From: Pseudokineococcus lusitanus
GTDB lineage: Bacteria; Actinomycetota; Actinomycetes; Actinomycetales; Quadrisphaeraceae
Length of the DNA stretch: 64,000 nt
Assembly: GCF_003751265.1 (NCBI RefSeq)
Contig: NZ_RJKN01000005.1
Location: forward strand, 62,001 to 126,000
Direction: 5' to 3'
Shown here: positions 58,762-64,000 of the stretch, piece after piece
How the letters are laid out: each line of letters starts with the position of its first letter
How positions within the stretch are numbered: position 1 is the first letter of the stretch
Made by a program: the position numbers and the translations under genes
Notes under the pieces: generated by a model
Databases searched by the model: none
The model's input: the letters and a program-made list of their open reading frames with translations, nothing else
Told to the model about the DNA's origin: nothing

Positions 58762-59571
58762 GTGACCGCGACCGCCGTCCCGCCGGCCGTCCGGGTCCCG
58801 CCGCGGCTGCTGCCCGCGCTCGTGGGCACCCTCGTCTGCGCCGCCCTGGCCGCCTCCGCCCTGCTGCTGCCGGTCCTGCTCCTGCCCGTCCTCGTGCTCG
58901 CGGCGCTCCTGCTGGCGGTCGGGTGGCCGCGCCTGCTGGCGCTGCCGTCGCCGCGCGGGACGAGCGCGGTCGTCGCCGTCGCCGGCCTCGGGGCCGTCGG
59001 CGCGGTCGGGGTGGCCGGCCCCCCGGGCACCGGGGTCGGGGCCGCGCCCGCCGCGCTGCCGCTGGGGCCCGAGGGCGCCGCCGAGGCCGTGCTCGCCGCG
59101 CTCGGGCTGTCGGTCGTGCTCGCCTTCCTCCACCAGATCCTCCGCACGGACGGGCGGCCCCGCCTCGCCGAGTCGGTGGCCGGCACCGTGACGGGGGCCG
59201 CGGCCGCCGCGCTGCTCGCCGGCTGGGTCGGGGCCGCCGCCCCGGGCGGCGAGCACGTCGCCGTCGGGGCCGCCGGCGTCGCGGCCGCGCTCCTCGTCAC
59301 CGCCCTGCCCTGGCCGCAGCGCCTCACGGGCGTGCTCGGCGTCGCGGCGGCCGCGGCGGCCGCCGCGGTCGTCGCCGGCCTGCTGCCCGGCGTCGTGGCG
59401 GTGCCCGCGGCCGTCGTCGGCGCCGTCCTCGGCCTCGTCGTCGGCGGGGTGGACCGGCTGCTCACCGCGCTGCCGCGCGCGACGTCCCGCCGCCTGTCGG
59501 GCGTCGTCGGGCTCGTCGCCGTCGCGCTCGCCGCGGTGCCCGTCCAGCTGTGGGCGGTGGTGGCCCCGTGA
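58762..59571 (+). CDS. Polytopic membrane protein, first gene of a signalling cluster (269 aa)
   Basis: GTG at 58762. Seven or eight hydrophobic Ala/Leu/Val-rich stretches in pairs (LLPALVGTLVCAALAASALLLPVLLL, TSAVVAVAGLGAVGAVGVAG, LSVVLAFLHQILRTDGRPRLAESVAGTVTGAAAAALLAG). The FLHQxLRxDGRPRL segment is a conserved-looking loop. I do not know a named family. Its stop overlaps the start of the LMW phosphatase gene (GTGA), and the next three genes follow without gaps, so it belongs to that signalling set. It could be a sensor or scaffold. Confidence 0.75.
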   Translation: MTATAVPPAVRVPPRLLPALVGTLVCAALAASALLLPVLLLPVLVLAALLLAVGWPRLLALPSPRGTSAVVAVAGLGAVGAVGVAGPPGTGVGAAPAALPLGPEGAAEAVLAALGLSVVLAFLHQILRTDGRPRLAESVAGTVTGAAAAALLAGWVGAAAPGGEHVAVGAAGVAAALLVTALPWPQRLTGVLGVAAAAAAAAVVAGLLPGVVAVPAAVVGAVLGLVVGGVDRLLTALPRATSRRLSGVVGLVAVALAAVPVQLWAVVAP

Positions 59572-60143
59572 GCCCCACGCTCGTGGGCCCGGCCCGGCTC
59601 GTCGTCGTGTGCGGGGAGGGCACCTGCCGCTCGCCCATGGCGGTGGGGCTGCTGGCGCCCGGCCTCGGGGACGGCGTCGACGTCGGCGCCGCGGGCCTGC
59701 GGGCGGTGCGCGGCACGGCCGTCGTCGACGGCGCCCGGGGGCCCGTGCTCGAGCACGGCGGCTCCCTCGACGCCCTCGAGACCGCCCGGCCCGCCGACCC
59801 CGGCCTGCTGGCGGGGGCCGACCTCGTCCTCGCGGTGACCCGCGGCCACGCCGCGGCCGTCGCCCGGGCCGCGCCCCGGGCGGCGCGCTGGACCTTCACG
59901 CTGCGCGAGCTGGCCCGGCTCCTCGAGGGCCGTCGCGTGCCGGGCGCCGACCCCGCCGCCCGGGTGCGGGCCGCCGCCCGCGTCGCGGCGCCCCTGCGCA
60001 CGAGCGCCCCGCCGCCGCGGCGGCCGGAGGACGACGACGTGCCGGACCCGATGTCCGGCCCGGCGGGCGGCTTCGCGGACAGCGGCGCCGTCGTGGCCGC
60101 CGCCTGCGCCGCCCTCGTGCGGGCCCTCGGCCCCACCACCTGA
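59568..60143 (+). CDS. Low-molecular-weight protein-tyrosine-phosphatase-like protein (191 aa)
   Basis: GTG at 59568 overlaps the upstream stop. The P-loop VVVCGEGTCRSPMA has the CX5R core (Cys15, Arg21) followed by Ser, as in LMW-PTP and arsenate reductases. The general-acid region DVPDPMSGPAGGFADSG near residue 155 matches the DPY/DPF loop of LMW-PTPs. Length is slightly above the usual 150-160 because of inserts (about 125-150). It should dephosphorylate tyrosine or a related phospho-ligand. No tyrosine kinase gene is nearby, but a histidine kinase follows 8 nt later. Confidence 0.85.
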   Translation: MSPTLVGPARLVVVCGEGTCRSPMAVGLLAPGLGDGVDVGAAGLRAVRGTAVVDGARGPVLEHGGSLDALETARPADPGLLAGADLVLAVTRGHAAAVARAAPRAARWTFTLRELARLLEGRRVPGADPAARVRAAARVAAPLRTSAPPPRRPEDDDVPDPMSGPAGGFADSGAVVAAACAALVRALGPTT

Positions 60144-60151
60144 CCGCTCCC

Positions 60152-61423
60152 GTGCCCTCCGCCGCGGCGCCGCCCGAGCTCGTGCCGCGCGCCGTCCTCG
60201 AGCAGGGCCGCCGGGTCTACACCGGCGTCGTCGTCGTGCTGCTCCTCGTCGGCGTCGTCGCGGCGCTCGCGGGGGCGGCGCTCGGGGCGGACGGCGCCCG
60301 GGGAGGCGGTCCCGACGGCGACGGCGCCGGGTGGCTCGCCCTCGCCGCCGGCATCGCGGGCCTCTGGGCCGGCCTGGCCCTCGTCCACCTCCTGCGCGGC
60401 GGGCTCCCCGTCGCCCTGCTCGTCGGCGTCGGCCTCGTGTGCGCGGCCGTCCTGCCCCAGCTCGTCGGCGCGGCGGCGCCCTCCGCGGCGCAGGGCGCGC
60501 TCCGGGTCCTGCCGACCGTCGCCTCGGCCGTCCTCTGGCTGCTCGCCGGCACGCCCGGGCGGGCCGCGGTCGTCCTCGGCCGGGCCCTCGTCGCCGGGGC
60601 CGTCGCCCTCGTCGTCGTCTCGGCGTCCGCGGCGGTCGCCGGGCTGGGCGCCGTCGACCTCGTCGGCCCCCTCGTGACGGCGCTGCTCGCGGTGGGGACC
60701 CTCGTCGTCGCCGAGCGCAGCGCCGACCGGACGGGGCGCTCGCTGGCGGCGCGGCGCGAGGCGACCCGGGACCTCGCCGTCGCCCGGGACCTCGCGGCCG
60801 CGCGGCACCGCCTGGACGCCCGCCTGCACGACGTCGTCCTCGGCGCCCTCGCCGCCGTGGCGACGGCCGACCCCGCGCGGGCCGGCGCCGTCCGCGAGCT
60901 CGCCGCCGAGGCGCTGGCCCTGCTCGTCGAGGCCGACCCGGCGGCCCCGGCCGAGCGGGTCGGCGGCGGGCGCGAGGGCCGGCCGGAGGTGCCGCCGGCC
61001 GTCGACGACCTCGAGACCGCCCTCGTCCGGCTCGTCCGGCGCACCGAGGCGGAGGGGGTCGTCGTCGCCCTGCGGCGGGGCGGGCCGCCGCCGCAGCGGG
61101 GGACGTCGGCCCCGCCCGTCGGCGAGGCGGAGCTGGAGGCGCTGCTCGGCGCCGCCGGCGAGTGCCTGCGCAACGTCGTCCGGCACGCGCGGACGCGGTC
61201 GGCCGTCGTCGTGTGGTCGCGCGACGCCGTCGGCGCGCAGGTGCTCGTCGTCGACGCCGGCGCGGGGTTCGTGCCCGCCGCGGTGACCCCGTCGTCCCTC
61301 GGCCTGGCGCGCTCGGTCGTCGGCCGGCTCGAGGCGGTGGGCGGCCGGGCCGCCGTCCGCTCCCGGCCCGGCCACGGCACCGTGGCCGCGCTCTTCGTCC
61401 CCGCCGTGCGGGCGCCGGCGTGA
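60152..61423 (+). CDS. NarL-type histidine kinase (423 aa)
   Basis: GTG at 60152 gives six or seven N-terminal helices (residues about 20-185). A short dimerisation helix follows with the phospho-acceptor His near residue 226 (HRLDARLHDVVLGAL), the HisKA_3 pattern. The ATPase domain has N-box CLRNVVRHARTRSAVVVW, G1 VVDAGAGF and G2 GLARSVVGRLEAVGGRAAVRSRPGHGT. The spacer between His and N-box is Glu/Arg/Pro-rich. It would sense a membrane signal and pass phosphate to the LuxR-type regulator at the end of the cluster. Stop overlaps the next gene. Confidence 0.88.
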   Translation: MPSAAAPPELVPRAVLEQGRRVYTGVVVVLLLVGVVAALAGAALGADGARGGGPDGDGAGWLALAAGIAGLWAGLALVHLLRGGLPVALLVGVGLVCAAVLPQLVGAAAPSAAQGALRVLPTVASAVLWLLAGTPGRAAVVLGRALVAGAVALVVVSASAAVAGLGAVDLVGPLVTALLAVGTLVVAERSADRTGRSLAARREATRDLAVARDLAAARHRLDARLHDVVLGALAAVATADPARAGAVRELAAEALALLVEADPAAPAERVGGGREGRPEVPPAVDDLETALVRLVRRTEAEGVVVALRRGGPPPQRGTSAPPVGEAELEALLGAAGECLRNVVRHARTRSAVVVWSRDAVGAQVLVVDAGAGFVPAAVTPSSLGLARSVVGRLEAVGGRAAVRSRPGHGTVAALFVPAVRAPA

Positions 61424-62544
61424 GCGCGTCCGCGCCGGGGGGCGTCCCGCCGGAGGTCCCCGCGGCGGTGCCCTGGTACCGCACGGGCCTCGGCGACGCC
61501 CTGCTGGACGTGCGGCGCCTGCTGCTCGTCGTCGTCGCGCTCGTCGCCGTCCAGGTGACGCTGCGGGTGGGGCTCGCCCCGGCGGGCACCTTCGCCGACC
61601 GGCGCGTGGCCGCCGGGGCCGTCGCCGTCCTCGTGCTCGTGCCCCTGCTGCTCGTCGCCGCAGGGGGGCGCCGCCGCCGGGCCCCGGCCGTCGTCGTCGG
61701 CGGGGCGGCGGCCGCGCTGCTGGCCGTCGACGTCGTCGTCCTGGACCAGACGGCCGGCACGGCCGTCTACGGCCAGGGGCTCTTCGTGGCGACCGGCGTG
61801 GGGCTGGCGTGCCTCGGGCTCCTCGCGGTCCGGCCGCTCGGGGCCGTCGTCGTCGTGGGCGGGCTCCACGCCGCCCTGCTCCTGGGCGCCTCGCTCGTGC
61901 GGGACGCGGACGACCTCGGGCCCGCCCTCGCCCGCGGCGTCGAGGTGGCCGCCGCCTCGCTCGTGCCCGTCGCGGCGGCCGCGGCCTACCTCGCGCTCGT
62001 GGCGCGGCTGACGACCGCGCGCCGGGCGGCGGACGCCGTCGTCCTGCGGGAGGAGGCCCAGCGGCTGGCGGCCGCCCGCGCCGCCGAGGAGGGCGCCGCC
62101 CGGCTCGCGGCGGCGCGCGCCGACGTCGGCCCGCTCCTGGAGCGCGTCGTCGCCGGGGTGCCGCTGCCGCTGCCGCCCGACGCCGCCGCCGAGGCCCGCG
62201 CGGGCGCCCGGCGGCTGCGGGCCCGGCTGGTCCACGGGGGCGGCGGCACGTGGCTGGAGGAGGCGGTCCTCGCCGAGGACGCCTCGGCCGCCGTCGTCGT
62301 CCGCTCGGCCGGCGGTGACGCGCCCGCGCACCTCCACGCGCCGCTGCTCGCCCTCGTCCGCCGCGCCGTCGCCCGCGGGGCCGACCTCTCGGTGACGCTC
62401 GTCCCGGGCGGCGCCGTCCTCGCCGTCCGGGGCGACCCGGGCCTGCGCGCGGACGACGTCGCCGAGGACCTCCGGGCCGACCTCGGCTCGCCGCCCTGGG
62501 TCGTCGAGGGCGACCTGCTCGTGCTCGAGGTGGGCGTCCCGTGA
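61420..62544 (+). CDS. Kinase-like membrane protein lacking an ATPase signature (374 aa)
   Basis: GTG at 61420 overlaps the kinase stop (GTGA). Six membrane helices (about residues 30-200) resemble the sensor part of the preceding kinase. A helical Ala/Arg/Glu segment follows (REEAQRLAAARAAEEGAARLAAARADVGPLLERVV), where a dimerisation domain would be, but no conserved His is seen. The C-terminal domain (about 260-374, LLALVRRAVARGADLSVTLVPGGAVLAVRGDPGL) lacks N-, G1- and G2-boxes. It may be a degenerate partner of the kinase, modulating it as a heterodimer. This is inference. Confidence 0.7.
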   Translation: MSASAPGGVPPEVPAAVPWYRTGLGDALLDVRRLLLVVVALVAVQVTLRVGLAPAGTFADRRVAAGAVAVLVLVPLLLVAAGGRRRRAPAVVVGGAAAALLAVDVVVLDQTAGTAVYGQGLFVATGVGLACLGLLAVRPLGAVVVVGGLHAALLLGASLVRDADDLGPALARGVEVAAASLVPVAAAAAYLALVARLTTARRAADAVVLREEAQRLAAARAAEEGAARLAAARADVGPLLERVVAGVPLPLPPDAAAEARAGARRLRARLVHGGGGTWLEEAVLAEDASAAVVVRSAGGDAPAHLHAPLLALVRRAVARGADLSVTLVPGGAVLAVRGDPGLRADDVAEDLRADLGSPPWVVEGDLLVLEVGVP

Positions 62545-63206
62545 GCAGCGCCGCGCCGGACCGGGTCCGGGTGGCGGTCGTCGACGACCACCCGGTGATC
62601 CTCGACGGCGTCGCCGCGTGGATGGCGTCGGCCGCCGACGTGGAGCTCGTCGGCGCCCACGGCTCGCTGGCGCTGCTGCGGGGCTCGCCCGCCCACCCCG
62701 TCGACGTCGTCGTGCTCGACCTCCTGCTCGACGACGTGCCCGTGACGGCGCTCGAGGTGGCGGGCCTCGTGGCGGAGGGGAGCGCCGTCGTCGTCATGAG
62801 CGCCGACGCCGACCCGGGCTCGGTGCAGCGCTCCGTCGAGGCAGGGGCCCTGTCCTTCCTGCCGAAGGCGAGCGGGCGGGACGAGCTTCTCGCCGCGGTC
62901 CGCGCGGCGGCGGCGGGGGAGGCGCACGTGACGCCGGCGCTGGCCGAGGTGCTGGCGGCGGGGGAGGGGCGCCGCCCGCCGCTGAGCCCGCAGGAGAGCC
63001 GGGCCCTCGTGCTCTTCGGCTCCGGGCTGCTGCTGCGCACGGTGGCCCGGCGGATGGGCGTCGGCGAGGCGACGGTGCGGACGTACCTGCAGCGCGCGCG
63101 GCAGAAGTACGCCGAGCACGGCGTGCGGCTCGAGGGCCGGGTGGCGATGTACGAGGCCGGGCGCCGGGACGGCTGGGCGGACGAGGTGGGGCCGGGAAGC
63201 CGCTGA
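62541..63206 (+). CDS. LuxR/NarL-family response regulator (221 aa)
   Basis: GTG at 62541 overlaps the upstream stop. Receiver domain: VRVAVVDDHPVILDGVAAWM with acidic pair 15-16, phospho-acceptor Asp60 in VVVLDLL, and Lys in SFLPKAS (near residue 109). The C-terminal part (PPLSPQESRALVLFGSGLLLRTVARRMGVGEATVRTYLQRARQKY) is a LuxR-type HTH, slightly divergent in its first helix. It is the output of the five-gene signalling cluster. Its target genes are not evident. A hairpin follows its stop. Confidence 0.92.
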   Translation: MSSAAPDRVRVAVVDDHPVILDGVAAWMASAADVELVGAHGSLALLRGSPAHPVDVVVLDLLLDDVPVTALEVAGLVAEGSAVVVMSADADPGSVQRSVEAGALSFLPKASGRDELLAAVRAAAAGEAHVTPALAEVLAAGEGRRPPLSPQESRALVLFGSGLLLRTVARRMGVGEATVRTYLQRARQKYAEHGVRLEGRVAMYEAGRRDGWADEVGPGSR

Positions 63207-63223
63207 CCGGTCCCGCCCCCCGA

Positions 63224-63269
63224 GCCTCGGCACGAGTTCCGCCGTGCAGGGCGGATCTCGTGCCGAGGC
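63224..63269. terminator. Bidirectional hairpin terminator
   Basis: gcctcggcacgag (63224-63236) pairs exactly with ctcgtgccgaggc (63257-63269), plus an inner tccgcc/ggcgga stem. It sits between the convergent response-regulator and lipoprotein genes. Confidence 0.85.
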
Positions 63270-63275
63270 CCCGCC

Positions 63276-63848
63276 TCAGCCGAGGGGGTAGACGCCGGCA
63301 CGCACCCGCAGACCGTCCACGGTCGCCTCGACGACCCCGAGGTCGGCGAGGTCCGGGAGGCTCGAGCGGTCGACGGCGACGACGGTCCGGTACGCGTTGT
63401 AGTCGTCCGTGCACCCGCCCGTGGGCGAGTACTCGTCCTCGTCGAAGGCCAGCGTCGCCCCGTCGGCGCTGGTGCCCACGCCGGCGAGCCAGCCCGGGCA
63501 GGTGCCCGACTCGCCCGACGACCAAAGCGCGAGGACCTGCTCGTCGAGGTCGACGTCGGACAGGTCGCCGTAGAGGCCGACGTCCCGGGGGTCGCCGTCC
63601 CGCGCCGGCAGTCCGTCGGGGACCGCGGCGTCCCACAGCGCCCGGGCGGCGGCCTCGTCGGCGGCCACCTCGAAGAGGGCGAAGGCCTCCTCGGGGAAGG
63701 GCTGCCCGTCCCGCCAGCCGTCGACCTTCGCCAGCGTCCGGACGCCGCCCGCGGCCGCGGGGTCGCCGGTGCCGCAGGCGGTGAGGGCGGCCAGCACGGC
63801 GACGAGGAGGACGGCGCGGGGGCGGGCGGGGGCGCGGGACGTCGGCAC
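63276..63848 (-). CDS. Hypothetical lipoprotein (190 aa)
   Basis: ATG at 63848 opens a lipoprotein signal with LTAC (Cys25). The mature part is acidic (LFEVAADEAAARALWDAAVPDGLPARDGDPRDVGLYGDLSDVDLDEQVLALWSSGESGTCPGWLAGVG), with two further Cys (in TCPGW and GGCTDDY) that may form a disulfide, and a strand AYRTVVAVDRSSLPDL near the end. I do not recognise a family. It is likely anchored outside the membrane and transcribed alone. The 152 nt upstream to the window edge contain only its promoter region. Confidence 0.75.
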   Translation of the reverse strand: MPTSRAPARPRAVLLVAVLAALTACGTGDPAAAGGVRTLAKVDGWRDGQPFPEEAFALFEVAADEAAARALWDAAVPDGLPARDGDPRDVGLYGDLSDVDLDEQVLALWSSGESGTCPGWLAGVGTSADGATLAFDEDEYSPTGGCTDDYNAYRTVVAVDRSSLPDLADLGVVEATVDGLRVRAGVYPLG

Positions 63849-64000
63849 GGCGCTCGGACGGGCGGGCGGCGCCGGCGGTTCCCGCGGCCTCCGCGTCGGG
63901 ACGGCGCGGGCCGGCAGCCGTCCTCGGCGTCCACGGACGGGTGGTCGTCGCGACTCCGCGTGGCACGGGAGGGGCTGTGCGGCAGCATCGGCCGGACGGA

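Overview
The window comes from a very high-GC actinobacterium. Support for this: GTG starts are frequent, the genome makes mycothiol (mshD), a GlnR-type orphan regulator is present, and ppk and mutT1 are adjacent. An actinobacterial PHO box, a MutT1-type Nudix/histidine-phosphatase fusion and DUF3817, DUF1990 and DUF47 proteins fit as well. A motile or soil lineage near Micrococcales/Kineosporiales is a reasonable guess, but genus cannot be read from the sequence.

Region 1 (1-9991) is a visibly AT-richer genomic island that ends at a tRNA-Lys gene. From the left it holds the C-terminal part of a protein with a PD-(D/E)XK-like motif, a decayed IS481-family transposase, and an overlapping pair made of an unknown 268-aa protein and an XRE-ImmA/IrrE peptidase. 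Then comes a six-gene leftward operon (excisionase-like, zinc-ribbon, three small HTH/replication-like proteins, one unknown), followed by a rightward HTH protein and a tyrosine integrase. The integrase carries two 1-nt deletions and the second displaces its catalytic tyrosine, so the element looks immobilised. Its far end lies outside the window.

Region 2 (10021-23717) is core chromosome. It has a DUF1990 protein, a large secreted PIG-L deacetylase with NEW3 and CBM9-like domains, and a sugar-use locus: divergent GH4 phospho-glycosidase, PfkB kinase, binding lipoprotein and two permeases, with no ATPase and no PTS. An Excalibur-type surface protein, a small zinc-ribbon protein, a Pr6Pr membrane protein and a gamma-glutamyltransferase follow.

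Region 3 (23745-43929) holds an ABC-2 export operon with its own regulator and paired operators, a 5'-3' exonuclease ending in a beta-clamp motif, and a dienelactone hydrolase. It continues with a DEAD-box helicase, DUF3817, a DUF3500 lipoprotein, a type-B carboxylesterase, NhaA, a PAS-PP2C phosphatase, a glycosyltransferase, a nitrilase-family amidase, an MscS channel and a PHP phosphoesterase.

Region 4 (44101-58586) is a phosphate/nitrogen/redox block: DUF47 with a Pit-like transporter, convergent pstSCAB behind a clear PHO box, mutT1, ppk, mshD, a DHA2 drug exporter, a VIT-family protein and glnR.

Region 5 (58762-63206) is a tightly coupled five-gene set: membrane protein, LMW phosphatase, NarL-type histidine kinase, a kinase-like membrane protein without an ATPase domain, and a LuxR-type response regulator. 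A lipoprotein gene follows. Intergenic gaps across the core carry several families of long palindromes, some of them repeated.
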